NCBI RefSeq assembly: GCF_017349315.1
Contig: NZ_JAFMPP010000001.1
Coordinates: 310,001-374,000 of the forward strand
DNA from: Jiella flava
GTDB taxonomy: Bacteria > Pseudomonadota > Alphaproteobacteria > Rhizobiales > Rhizobiaceae
Direction: 5' to 3'
DNA length: 64,000 nt
Shown here: positions 41,779 through 50,239 of the stretch, one piece after another
How the letters are laid out: every line of letters begins with the position of its first letter
How positions within the stretch are numbered: the first letter of the stretch is position 1
Notes under the pieces: model-generated
The model's database searches: none
Told to the model about the DNA's origin: nothing
What the model saw: the letters and a program-made list of their open reading frames with translations, nothing else
Made by a program: the position numbers and the translations under genes

Positions 41779-42708
41779 ATGAACACGCGGCTTTATTTCC
41801 ACGATATCTTCGCCGAGCACCTGACCGGTCCCGGCCATCCCGAACGGCCGGACCGGATGAAGGCCGTTGCGGCAGCGCTCGAACAGGAAGCCTTTCACCT
41901 TCTCGACCGGGCCGAGGCGCCGGAAGGCGATCTCGAATCGATCTATCGCTGCCACCCGGAAGACCATGTGCGCAAAGTTGCGACGGCAATCCCCAAAGAC
42001 GGCGAACTGACCCGGATCGACGCGGACACCATCGTCAGCGCCAAGAGCTTTGCTGCCGCCCTGCATGCCGTCGGCGCGGCAACGGCGGCGGTCGACGACG
42101 TGATCGGCGGCGCGTCGCAGACCGTCTTCGTTGCCGCCCGTCCCCCTGGCCACCACGCCGAGACGGCGACGGCGATGGGCTTTTGCCTGTTCAATAACGC
42201 CGCGATCGCCGCCCGCCACGCGCAGGCCATCCATGGATTGGAGCGCATCGCCATCGTTGATTGGGACGTCCATCACGGCAATGGCACCCAGGACATCTTC
42301 TGGTCCGACAAAAGCGTCCTATACGCCTCCACCCATCAGATGCCGCTCTATCCCGGCACAGGAGCCAAGAGCGAGACCGGCGCCGGTAACATCGTCAACG
42401 CGCCGCTCGCGGCCGGCGACGGCGGCGACGCATTCCGCGCGGCGATGCGCGACCGGGTGCTACCGGCGCTCGATGCGTTCGCGCCCGATCTCGTCATCAT
42501 CTCCGCAGGGTTCGACGCCCATCACCGCGATCCGCTGGCCGGCCTGAACCTCACAGAGCAAGACTTCGACTGGGCGACGGGCCAATTGCTGGAGATCGCC
42601 GCCCGCCATTGCAAGGGGCGGCTTGTGAGCCTCCTCGAAGGCGGGTACGACCTGCAGGGACTGGCGCTCTCGACCGCCGCCCACGTCAAGCGGTTGATGA
42701 CCGGCTGA
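41779..42708 (+). CDS. histone deacetylase-family amidohydrolase
   Basis: 309-residue zinc amidohydrolase of the arginase/deacetylase fold. Bacterial members deacetylate small amines such as acetylpolyamines or acetoin-related substrates, not histones. Active-site motifs: ARPPGHHAETATAMGFCLFN (His-His pair), IVDWDVHHGNGTQDIF (zinc Asp and His), ISAGFDAHHRDPLAGL (second zinc Asp) and LEGGYDLQGLA. The start of the protein, HLTGPGHPERPDRMKAV, is typical of the class II-like group. Immediately downstream is xseB; a conserved HDAC-xseB-dxs neighbourhood is common in Hyphomicrobiales. Confidence 0.92.
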   Translation: MNTRLYFHDIFAEHLTGPGHPERPDRMKAVAAALEQEAFHLLDRAEAPEGDLESIYRCHPEDHVRKVATAIPKDGELTRIDADTIVSAKSFAAALHAVGAATAAVDDVIGGASQTVFVAARPPGHHAETATAMGFCLFNNAAIAARHAQAIHGLERIAIVDWDVHHGNGTQDIFWSDKSVLYASTHQMPLYPGTGAKSETGAGNIVNAPLAAGDGGDAFRAAMRDRVLPALDAFAPDLVIISAGFDAHHRDPLAGLNLTEQDFDWATGQLLEIAARHCKGRLVSLLEGGYDLQGLALSTAAHVKRLMTG

Positions 42709-42774
42709 CATGGCGGGCGCGGGAGCGCGGCCCGAGCGACGCGACACTGCACAGACTGAGGAAGGGCCCGAACC

Positions 42775-43047
42775 ATGGCCGAAACAGGCGAGACCGCCCT
42801 GCCCGCCGACGATTCCGACATCAAACGCATGAGCTTCGAGGATGCGATCGCCGCGCTGGAGCGCATCGTCAGCGATCTCGAACGGGGCGACGTGCCGCTC
42901 GACATTTCGATCCGCATCTATGAGCGTGGCGAAAAGCTCAAGAACCACTGCGAACGCCTGCTCTCGGCGGCCGAGGACAAGGTCGAGAAGATCAAGCTGA
43001 ACCGGGCCGGCAAGCCGACCGGCATCGAGGCGCTCGATCCCGGTTAA
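42775..43047 (+). CDS. xseB: exodeoxyribonuclease VII small subunit
   Basis: 90-residue helical subunit that assembles with XseA to degrade single-stranded DNA. The conserved core is [20 protein letters not shown], then [20 protein letters not shown] and [12 protein letters not shown]. Normal length for the family. xseA is not in the window. It sits between the HDAC-family gene and dxs, as in many related genomes. A strong hairpin follows 12 bp after the stop. Confidence 0.95.
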   Translation: MAETGETALPADDSDIKRMSFEDAIAALERIVSDLERGDVPLDISIRIYERGEKLKNHCERLLSAAEDKVEKIKLNRAGKPTGIEALDPG

Positions 43048-43058
43048 GCGACCGCCTT

Positions 43059-43080
43059 GCGCAAGCGACGCCGCTTGCGC
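43059..43080 (+). terminator. hairpin after xseB
   Basis: GCGCAAGCG-ACGC-CGCTTGCGC forms a perfect 9-bp stem with a 4-nt loop 11 bp past the xseB stop. No T-run follows. It probably ends or attenuates the upstream transcript, leaving dxs with its own promoter in the remaining 200 bp. Confidence 0.6.
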
Positions 43081-43282
43081 GCTCAATCGTCACGGATTTG
43101 CTAAAAGCCTCGTCTTTTCCGAGACAAAAGCCACCGAGGCCTTGCAGATCGCGTCTTGAAGGGCGCACTCTCCAACCGATCTAATGAAGACTCCCGCTCG
43201 AGCCCTTCCCGGTGCCGACGAGCGGCTCCGAGCCACGCCCCTTTCGGCCGGCCGGACATGCGTTTTATTGAAAGGTTTTGAT

Positions 43283-45199
43283 GTGTCTGAGACATCGACC
43301 ACGCCCCTCCTCGATCGCATTGCCGAGCCGGCGGATCTTCGCGCATTGGACGCGGCCGATCTTCGTCAACTGGCGGACGAGCTGCGCCGCGACCTGATCG
43401 AGCAGATCTCGCGCACCGGCGGCCATCTCGGCGCCGGGCTCGGCGTCGTCGAACTGACCGTGGCCCTGCATTCCGTCTTCGACACGCCGCGCGATCGGCT
43501 GATCTGGGACGTCAGCCATCAGGCCTATCCGCACAAGATCCTCACCGGCCGGCGCGAACGGATGAAGACGATCCGCCAGGAGGGCGGTCTGTCGGGCTTC
43601 GCCAAGCGCGCCGAGAGCGAATACGATCCATTCGGCGCCGGCCATTCCTCGACCTCGATCTCCGCGGGCCTCGGCATGGCGGTGGCGCGCGATCTGTCGA
43701 AGGGAACCAACAACGTCATCGCGGTGATCGGCGACGGGGCGATGAGCGCCGGCATGGCCTATGAGGCGATGAACAATGCCGGCGCCCTCAACGCCCGGCT
43801 GATCGTCATCCTCAACGACAACGACATGTCGATCGCGCCGCCGACCGGGGCGATGAGCGCCTATCTCGCCCGCCTCGTTTCCGGCAAGACCTATCGCTCG
43901 CTGCGCGACCGAGCGAAGAGTTTGACCAAACATCTGCCGGCGCCAATCCGCGAGGGCGCCCGGCGCACCGAGGAATACACCCGCGCCTTTTTCACCGGCG
44001 GCACGCTGTTCGAGGAACTCGGCTTCTATTACGTCGGTCCGATCGACGGCCATGACCTCGACCATCTTCTCCCGGTTCTGAAAAATGTTCGCGACGCCGG
44101 TGCGGGCCCGATCCTCGTCCACGTCGTCACCAAGAAGGGCAAGGGCTACGAGCCGGCCGAGAATTCAGCCGACAAGTATCACGGCGTCTCCAAATTCGAC
44201 GTCATCACCGGGGCGCAAGCCAAATCCAAGGCCAATGCGCCGAGCTATACCGGGGTCTTCGCCGACAGCCTGATCCGCGAGGCCGAAGAGGACGACAAGA
44301 TCGTCGCCGTCAACGCCGCGATGCCGTCCGGCACCGGTCTCGACAAGTTCGGCGCGCGCTTTCCGGATCGCAGTTTCGATGTCGGCATTGCCGAGCAGCA
44401 TGCGGTCACCTTCTGCGCCGGGCTCGCGGCCGAAGGCTATCGGCCTTTCGCCGCGATCTACTCGACCTTCCTGCAGCGCGGTTATGACCAGGTGGTCCAC
44501 GACGTCGCGATCCAGCATCTGCCGGTGCGCTTTGCCATCGACCGGGCCGGTTTCGTCGGCGCCGACGGGCCGACCCATGCCGGCTCCTTCGATGTCGGCT
44601 TTCTCGCCCAGTTGCCGGGCATGGTGGTGATGGCGGCGAGCGACGAGGCCGAGTTGAAGCATATGGTGCGCACCGCCGCCGCTTATGACGAGAGTCCCAT
44701 CGCCTTTCGCTATCCGCGCGGCAACGGCGTCGGCGTCGATATGCCCGAGCGCGGCGAGATTCTCGCCATCGGCAAGGGCCGGATGGTCAAAGAGGGCACC
44801 AAGGTCGCGATCCTCTCTTTCGGCACGCGGCTTGCCGACGCCTTGATCGCCGCACGCGAACTCGATGGCTTCGGCCTCTCGACCTCGGTCGCCGATGCCC
44901 GCTTCGCCAAACCGCTCGACACCGAACTCGTCGCCCGGCTTGCCCGTGAGCACGAGGTGCTGGTCACGATTGAGGAAGGCGCCGTCGGCGGCTTCGGCTC
45001 GCAGGTTCTGCAGTTCCTGGCGATGAACGGGCTGCTCGATGCCGGACTGAAAATCCGGCCGATGGCGATGCCCGACCGCTTCATCGATCATGCCTCGCCC
45101 GATGCGATGATCCGCGAAGCCGGCCTCGACGCCAAGGCGATCGTCGACACCGTGTTCCGCGCCCTCGGCAAGGAGGCCAAGCGCCAGCTGCAGGCGTGA
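43283..45199 (+). CDS. dxs: 1-deoxy-D-xylulose-5-phosphate synthase
   Basis: 638-residue thiamine-diphosphate enzyme, first step of the methylerythritol phosphate route to isoprenoids (pyruvate plus glyceraldehyde-3-phosphate). Visible motifs are [40 protein letters not shown], the cofactor motif [20 protein letters not shown], the central [13 protein letters not shown], and in the pyrimidine domain [15 protein letters not shown] and [15 protein letters not shown]. The start is a GTG at 43283 with AAAGG seven bases upstream; a longer frame from 43184 has no such site. Its isoprenoids would feed ubiA-dependent quinone synthesis encoded further on. Confidence 0.96.
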   Translation: MSETSTTPLLDRIAEPADLRALDAADLRQLADELRRDLIEQISRTGGHLGAGLGVVELTVALHSVFDTPRDRLIWDVSHQAYPHKILTGRRERMKTIRQEGGLSGFAKRAESEYDPFGAGHSSTSISAGLGMAVARDLSKGTNNVIAVIGDGAMSAGMAYEAMNNAGALNARLIVILNDNDMSIAPPTGAMSAYLARLVSGKTYRSLRDRAKSLTKHLPAPIREGARRTEEYTRAFFTGGTLFEELGFYYVGPIDGHDLDHLLPVLKNVRDAGAGPILVHVVTKKGKGYEPAENSADKYHGVSKFDVITGAQAKSKANAPSYTGVFADSLIREAEEDDKIVAVNAAMPSGTGLDKFGARFPDRSFDVGIAEQHAVTFCAGLAAEGYRPFAAIYSTFLQRGYDQVVHDVAIQHLPVRFAIDRAGFVGADGPTHAGSFDVGFLAQLPGMVVMAASDEAELKHMVRTAAAYDESPIAFRYPRGNGVGVDMPERGEILAIGKGRMVKEGTKVAILSFGTRLADALIAARELDGFGLSTSVADARFAKPLDTELVARLAREHEVLVTIEEGAVGGFGSQVLQFLAMNGLLDAGLKIRPMAMPDRFIDHASPDAMIREAGLDAKAIVDTVFRALGKEAKRQLQA

Positions 45200-45326
45200 T
45201 CGCAGATCGCTGGCGAGATAATACCAAGCGCCGATAAAACATGTCGGCAGGCCTTATCCCGCAGCCTGCAACTTCCGCTCGCCCGCGTCCTCGTCATGGG
45301 TCGCCCGGGCCCAGACGATCGCGGTT

Positions 45327-45752
45327 TTATCCAGACGGCCGCACTTTTTGTCGCCGATAGGCCCGCCAGTCGCCGCCCGGCACCAGCGGATCCTCGCGGG
45401 AGAGCTGCGAAAGATAGATCCAGGCCTCAATGCCCTCCGGCTCGGCCAACGTGATCCGGCGGCGCAGATACATCGACCGCGGTTCGTCGGCCGGGTCGTA
45501 ATTCTCCCAGGCGTCAAAGACGGCAAAGGCTTCGGGCCGCAAAATCTCGTGCAGTTCGGCGATCACTGTTTCCGAAAACGCTTGTCCATCGCCCGCCTCC
45601 CGCAGGAAAAAGCCGGGATAAGCCCCGTGCGAACGCAATTCGCCGTGCAGCCGGCAAGGCCCGATGCGGCGCACCAAACCCTCGGTCGACGGCGTGTCGG
45701 CGTTGCCCGCATCGTCCATGAGCGTTCCGTAGAAAGCGAAATACTCGGTCAT
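45327..45752 (-). CDS. gamma-glutamylcyclotransferase-like protein (AIG2/YtfP family)
   Basis: 141-residue protein of the GGCT-like fold. The N-terminus TEYFAFYGTLMDDAG is the substrate-binding YGTL motif, followed by GPCRLHGELRSHGAYPGFFL and a downstream helix-strand with VFDAWENYDPADEPRSMYLR, containing the expected catalytic glutamate region. Family members form 5-oxoproline from gamma-glutamyl compounds or repair crosslinks; the substrate is unknown. The start at 45752 has GAAGAG upstream and is preferred over an ATG 39 bp further up. It is convergent with dxs. Confidence 0.82.
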   Translation of the reverse strand: MTEYFAFYGTLMDDAGNADTPSTEGLVRRIGPCRLHGELRSHGAYPGFFLREAGDGQAFSETVIAELHEILRPEAFAVFDAWENYDPADEPRSMYLRRRITLAEPEGIEAWIYLSQLSREDPLVPGGDWRAYRRQKVRPSG

Positions 45753-45862
45753 CGTCAGCTCTTCGCTCGGACGTTGGATCGAGAGCGACATAAACCGCAG
45801 GCGCTGATCTTTCCAGCCGGAAACAACCGTTTCGGCGCGTCGTCCCAGGGCCGATTTTAATC

Positions 45863-46732
45863 TCAGCCGGAGATCGACCGGTCGCGGCCTTCCCGCTTGG
45901 CGCGGTAGAGATTTTCGTCGGCACGATTGAAGAGATCGTCGAGCTCCTCGTCCTCCAAACGCAGCGTCGCCACGCCGATGCTGAGCGTCACGGCTCCGAC
46001 ATCGAGCAGCGAGCGGGTGCTGATCCGCGTCATGTCGCGAATGCGCTTCGCCGCGTCCTCCGCCGACGGACGGTCGGCGCGCGGGAGAAACACGCAGAAT
46101 TCGTCCCCGCCGACTCGAACCGCATAGTCGGTGCCGCGAATGCTGCCGCGGATCGCGTCGGCGACGAGGATCAGAACCTGGTCGCCCAGTGTGTGGCCAT
46201 GCGCGTCATTGAGCTGCTTGAACTTGTCGACGTCGATAACGAGGAGGGACAGAAGGCGTTTCTCGGCCTTTGAGTCGGAGATGAGACGCGGCGCTCGATC
46301 GGCAACCCAGCGGCGATTATAAAGGCCGGTCAGCGGGTCGGTCGTCGATAGATCCTCCAGCTTGCCGATCCGGCGGTCGAGCTCCAAAAGCGTCGACTGG
46401 ACGCGGGCCATCAAGCGCCCGGCGAGATCGTGATATTGGGTCGGCAGATCTGGAATCGACCGATCGTCCGCATAAGCCTCGAGCGCAGCGGCCGCCTGGG
46501 TCATCGGCGACAGCATCGCAGCCACCGCCACGAGCGTGATGACGGAACCGAAAAGCGTCGCAAGCAAGATGATACTGACATGCCAAATCTCGGCGGCGAT
46601 TTCTCCTTCGCTTAACAGAAAAAGCGAAAAGGCGATCAGCGGGACGTGAATTCCAAGAAAACAAATCGCTAGAATTCTTCCGACATAGGAACTCGGCCAG
46701 CGCATTCGTTGCATGAGCGCGTAAAATCTCAT
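45863..46732 (-). CDS. membrane-anchored diguanylate cyclase
   Basis: 289-residue enzyme making cyclic di-GMP from two GTP. Two N-terminal transmembrane helices (ILAICFLGIHVPLIAFSLFL; VSIILLATLFGSVITLVAVA) are followed by a HAMP-like linker and a complete GGDEF domain (about 128-289). The catalytic motif is GGDEF at 208-212. The RxxD inhibitory site is present as RGTD (199-202) with the correct five-residue spacing. TDPLTGLYNRR and VIDVDKFKQLNDAHGH carry the metal and substrate contacts. No extracytoplasmic sensor domain is evident. A PilZ receptor and flagellar genes elsewhere in the window could respond to its product. Confidence 0.93.
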   Translation of the reverse strand: MRFYALMQRMRWPSSYVGRILAICFLGIHVPLIAFSLFLLSEGEIAAEIWHVSIILLATLFGSVITLVAVAAMLSPMTQAAAALEAYADDRSIPDLPTQYHDLAGRLMARVQSTLLELDRRIGKLEDLSTTDPLTGLYNRRWVADRAPRLISDSKAEKRLLSLLVIDVDKFKQLNDAHGHTLGDQVLILVADAIRGSIRGTDYAVRVGGDEFCVFLPRADRPSAEDAAKRIRDMTRISTRSLLDVGAVTLSIGVATLRLEDEELDDLFNRADENLYRAKREGRDRSISG

Positions 46733-46937
46733 CCAGACCCCGCTTCAATTGCCCTGATGAAAGGCCACAGTTGAAAAATGCAAGGATCTTGAGATCCACG
46801 GCTCAAGACCTTCCATCGCAGTGAGATGTCGAATTAACACGCAAAAGGAGCGTTCCGCAATTGAATCAATTGAGGATTGACATTATGGGTGCGATGAAAA
46901 CTCCCGACGGCTGGCGCCCAGTGCCGTCTTCGAAACC

Positions 46938-47339
46938 TCACTCGGGTGCGAATTCCAAGGCCACGCCATTGATGCAATAACGCAGGCCCGTCGGCGGCGG
47001 GCCGTCCGGAAAGACATGGCCGAGATGGCTGCCGCACTGGCTGCAATGCACCTCGGTGCGCACCATGCCGTAGCTGCGATCTTCGCTGACCTCGACCGCC
47101 CCTTCGAGCGGGGTGTCGAAACTTGGCCATCCGGTCCCGCTCTCGAATTTGCGGGTGGCGACAAAGAGCGGCTGGCCACAGCCGATGCAGGAAAACGTAC
47201 CGGCACGCTTTTCATTAAGCAGCGCGCAGCTGCCCGGACGCTCAGTGCCATGCCCACGCATCACCTCGTATTGCTCGGGTGTCAGCATTTCGCGCCATTC
47301 GGCATCGGTGCGCGCCACCGGAAAACGACTGTGATCCAT
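46938..47339 (-). CDS. msrB: peptide-methionine (R)-S-oxide reductase MsrB
   Basis: 133-residue repair enzyme that reduces methionine-R-sulfoxide in proteins. Two zinc-binding CxxC pairs are seen in SCIGCGQPLF and HCSQCGSHLGHVF. ESGTGWPSFDTPLEGAVEV is the conserved substrate-binding region, and GLRYCINGVALEF carries the catalytic cysteine. The residue after Cys-Ile-Asn is Gly rather than the very common Ser. Full length, ATG preceded by GAGGAG. It is monocistronic on the minus strand; msrA is not nearby. Confidence 0.95.
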   Translation of the reverse strand: MDHSRFPVARTDAEWREMLTPEQYEVMRGHGTERPGSCALLNEKRAGTFSCIGCGQPLFVATRKFESGTGWPSFDTPLEGAVEVSEDRSYGMVRTEVHCSQCGSHLGHVFPDGPPPTGLRYCINGVALEFAPE

Positions 47340-47685
47340 CTTGATCTCCTCATGGAATAGGGATTTCGGTCTGGATATAGGGCTCGGCGAGGGCGGCGCA
47401 GCGAAAAGATGCCGCAGTCGCTAAGATCGTTGCCCGCTGCGGAAGCGCACGCCATCCCCATCACCGCTCACACGATTTTTTGCCGCGGGCCCTTTGAAAC
47501 GCCCGCTTCAGCCGAAAATGCCACAAGACACTCAAATCAAACGATTTTTTACTTATCCCCATGAGAGGATTCGGTCCTGAACGGAGAAAATCTTGCGTAT
47601 CGTAATCTGAAAATCAGGAACATGAGCGACGTTCACGTGTTTGCCTCACCCGAAGCGGACAATCGCTGAATTGAGGTATAAGTCC
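47340..47685. other. 346-bp divergent intergenic region
   Basis: Separates msrB (minus) from the DUF992 gene (plus) and must hold promoters for both. It has several A/T-rich patches (two ATTTTTT-type runs near 47482 and 47547). A GAGG lies before the DUF992 start. No strong dyad, known operator or RNA gene was recognised. Confidence 0.45.
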
Positions 47686-48249
47686 ATGAAGACCAAGCAC
47701 ACGGCGCTCGCCCTTGCGGCAGCAACCGCTCTCTCCTTGACCCTTTTTGCCGGTCCCGCGTCGGCCTCGGTCAAGGTCGGCACACTCGGATGCCACAGCG
47801 ACGGATCGACGGGCTTCATCATCGGCTCCTCGGACAAGCTCGTTTGTGAGTTCACGCCGGCCAGCGGCGGCAATCCGGAGGTCTATTCGGGCACGCTGAA
47901 CACCTTCGGCCTCGATGTCGGCGTCACCGGCCGCACCGTGATGACCTGGGCTGTCGTCATGGCCGATGGCCGAGCCTACGAGGCTAGCGGCTTGGCCGGC
48001 ACCTTCATTGGGGCCAGCGCCGATGCGTCGGCCATCGTCGGCGGCGGGGCCAAGCTGCTCGTCGGCGGTTCCAATGACAGTTATACGTTGCAGCCGCTCA
48101 GCATTCAGGCCCAGGAAGGCATCAACGCCGCGATCGGCGTCTCCAAGCTGACGCTGGAGTCCGCCGTCGCCGTGCCGGCCCAGAAGCTGCCGGTGGCGGT
48201 TCCGTCGGAACCGGTCACGCCGGATGGCAGCGTCGTACGTCCGGACTGA
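47686..48249 (+). CDS. exported DUF992-family protein
   Basis: 187-residue secreted protein. A signal peptide (TALALAAATALSLTLFAGPA, cleavage near ASASV) precedes a domain matching DUF992: VKVGTLGCHSDGSTGFIIGS, LVCEFTPASGG, and GLDVGVTGRTVMTWAVVMAD followed by a Gly/Ala-rich stretch and LLVGGSNDSYTLQPLSIQAQ. Members are about 150-200 residues and widespread in Hyphomicrobiales, with no known function. Two conserved cysteines (CHSD and LVCEF) probably form a disulfide. A 20-residue Val/Pro-rich tail follows the domain. Confidence 0.85.
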   Translation: MKTKHTALALAAATALSLTLFAGPASASVKVGTLGCHSDGSTGFIIGSSDKLVCEFTPASGGNPEVYSGTLNTFGLDVGVTGRTVMTWAVVMADGRAYEASGLAGTFIGASADASAIVGGGAKLLVGGSNDSYTLQPLSIQAQEGINAAIGVSKLTLESAVAVPAQKLPVAVPSEPVTPDGSVVRPD

Positions 48250-48448
48250 CCGGCCGACGGATATTGCGAAACGGACGCGGCGCCCACCTGGCGTCGCTTT
48301 CGCGTCGGTCAGCCGGCAACGATTCGCCCGGGCGCCGCCCGCTTTCAACATTCGCCACGAAAAGCGACGGCCTGCGCTGGGCCGCTTTGGGCTTTGGCTG
48401 GAAATCCGCTATCGATTTTGATCAAGACCGAATCGATAAAGGCAGATC

Positions 48449-49066
48449 ATGACCATCCGCGTGCACAAGGGCGACCTGCCCGATCTTTCCCGCTACACCG
48501 GCCCCGTCGCCATCGACACCGAAACCCTCGGCCTGAATACGCGGCGCGATCGTCTGTGCGTGGTTCAGCTGTCGCCAGGCGACGGCACCGCCGATGTCGT
48601 GCAGATCGCCAAGGGGCAGAACACGGCGCCCAATATCGAAGCGCTCTTGAAGGACGCGTCAAAGACCAAAATCTTCCATTACGCCCGCTTCGACGTCGCA
48701 TCCCTCTACCACGCCTTCGGCACGATGACCGAGACGATCTTCTGCACCAAGATTGCCTCACGGCTCACCCGCACCTACACCGATCGCCACGGCCTGAAGG
48801 ATCTTGCCCGCGAACTGATCGGCGTCGACATCTCCAAACAGCAGCAATCGTCCGACTGGGCGGCCGAAACCCTGTCGCCGGCGCAGATCGAATACGCCGC
48901 GTCGGACGTGCTTTATCTGCACGACATCATGGGCGTTTTGTACAAGCGGCTTGACCGGGAAGACCGGATGACGATTGCCAAGTCCTGCTTCAACTTCCTG
49001 CCGACACGAGTGAAACTCGACCTTGCGGGTTGGGAAGAAGAAGACATCTTTTCGCACTCGATCTGA
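48449..49066 (+). CDS. RNase D-like 3'-5' exonuclease
   Basis: 205-residue DEDDy exonuclease of the RNase D type. ExoI motif VAIDTETLGLN (Asp23, Glu25); ExoII in FHYARFDVASLYHAFG; ExoIII YAASDVLYLHDIMGVLY with the Tyr four before the Asp. It lacks the HRDC domains that make E. coli RNase D 375 residues long, so it is a short form common in alphaproteobacteria. It probably trims structured RNA 3' ends. The ATG has AAAGG upstream at good spacing. Confidence 0.9.
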   Translation: MTIRVHKGDLPDLSRYTGPVAIDTETLGLNTRRDRLCVVQLSPGDGTADVVQIAKGQNTAPNIEALLKDASKTKIFHYARFDVASLYHAFGTMTETIFCTKIASRLTRTYTDRHGLKDLARELIGVDISKQQQSSDWAAETLSPAQIEYAASDVLYLHDIMGVLYKRLDREDRMTIAKSCFNFLPTRVKLDLAGWEEEDIFSHSI

Positions 49067-49284
49067 CGGTTCAGGTCGGCCGAATCGATGCCGTCGTCCG
49101 GCTCCTCCTCTGTCTGCACACGGTGTGGATCGAACCCGCGAGTCGCAGGCTTGCAGAAAAATGATCCGATGAAGACGAATATTCGCGTTGCGTCATCGCG
49201 TGTCGCAAACGCGCTTTCGCGGCGTTGTCGAAACGGCCACATGCGGCAAAGATCGCAACCCGTCGTCCAGAAAGGATCCCAGCC

Positions 49285-49392
49285 ATGATCCGCACGATTT
49301 TCAAAACCGAAACGGTCCAGACCATCGCCCTCACCGGCCTGATTTCCGCCGCGCTAGTCCTGACGGTCGGCTTCTTGCATCTCGTCGCCTGA
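49285..49392 (+). CDS. 35-residue single-helix membrane peptide
   Basis: Short open frame with a good ribosome site (AAAGGA nine bases before the ATG). The product has a basic/polar start (MIRTIFKTETVQT) and one transmembrane helix (IALTGLISAALVLTVGFLHL), ending VA. The size, charge pattern and spacing look like a real small membrane protein rather than a chance frame. It lies alone between the RNase D gene and the convergent phosphoesterase, 17 bp from the latter's stop. The function is unknown. Confidence 0.5.
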   Translation: MIRTIFKTETVQTIALTGLISAALVLTVGFLHLVA

Positions 49393-49408
49393 CCGGCAGC
49401 GACATGCC

Positions 49409-50239
49409 TCAGACCACGATTTGGCGGAGCGCTGCGTCCGGCGCCCGCCTCCCCCGCCACTGCTTTGGATAGCCAAAGGACACCTCTTCGAACCGCACCC
49501 CGTCGACCGTTCGGCTCGACGGCATATGGAGATGGCCGGAGACAACGACACTGGCCTTGAAGCGTCGATGCCAGTCCTGCGTCGCTTGCGTGCCACACCA
49601 CAGCGAGAAGCGCGGAATGCGGGGCGGCTTGGCCAGTTCCTCGCGCAGCGGCCAGTGGTTGACGAGAATGCGCGGCGCGTCCTCCTCGCCAAGCGCCAGA
49701 AGCCGCGCCTTTGTCTCTTCACAGCGCTGCCGGCACCAATCCGATCGGCTCTCATGGGGATGCGGCGACAAGAACTGCTCGTCGGCGCAGCGCACACCGG
49801 TTTCACGCGCCCAGGCCAAAGCGTCCTCAATCGCGATGTCCGGCGGACGAAAGCTATAATCATAAAGCAGAAACATCGGCACCAGGCGCGCCGCCCGTCC
49901 GTCGACGGCGATCAACGGATAGGGATCTTCCGGCGTCAGCACGCCATACTCCCGGCAGAGCGCGACAAAAGCCCGATAGCGCTCTTCGCCGCGCAGCGGC
50001 GGCGTATCGGCCGGATCGTCCCGCCCGGCGACGGCCCACAGTTCGTGATTGCCGGGCACCCAGACCAGTTGCCTGAACTTCGGGGCCAGGCTCTCAAAGG
50101 CGATTTGCAGATGCCGCTGCGTTTCGCCAACGTCGCCGGCCAAGATCAGCCAGTCGTCGGGGCGCGGCGCGATCTCGGCCAGCGCCTCGCGATTGGCGGG
50201 AAAGCCGAGATGCAGATCGGCGACAGCGAACAGTCTCAC
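49409..50239 (-). CDS. metallophosphoesterase, PptH-like, coupled to PPTase gene
   Basis: 276-residue calcineurin-type phosphoesterase. All metal motifs are present: VADLHLGF at the N-terminus, LAGDVGET, VPGNHELW, VNHWPL and VSGHLHMP. The middle region, YRAFVALCREYGVLTPEDPY and PMFLLYDYSFRPPD, looks like the family of mycobacterial PptH, which removes the 4'-phosphopantetheine arm from acyl carrier proteins. The start is a GTG at 50239 that overlaps the stop of the phosphopantetheinyl transferase gene (GTGA). The pairing with the enzyme that adds the arm strongly suggests, but does not prove, the reverse reaction. The alternative is a generic phosphodiesterase. Confidence 0.75.
   Translation of the reverse strand: MRLFAVADLHLGFPANREALAEIAPRPDDWLILAGDVGETQRHLQIAFESLAPKFRQLVWVPGNHELWAVAGRDDPADTPPLRGEERYRAFVALCREYGVLTPEDPYPLIAVDGRAARLVPMFLLYDYSFRPPDIAIEDALAWARETGVRCADEQFLSPHPHESRSDWCRQRCEETKARLLALGEEDAPRILVNHWPLREELAKPPRIPRFSLWCGTQATQDWHRRFKASVVVSGHLHMPSSRTVDGVRFEEVSFGYPKQWRGRRAPDAALRQIVV

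Noticed and set aside
43107-43140. GCCTCG...CGAGGC hairpin upstream of dxs, considered as a riboswitch
   Set aside because: Only 6 bp with a 22-nt loop and no conserved riboswitch core such as the TPP motifs.
45247-45269. GCAGGC...GCCTGC dyad between dxs and the cyclotransferase gene
   Set aside because: Short stem with an 11-nt loop and no T-run; too weak to call as a terminator.
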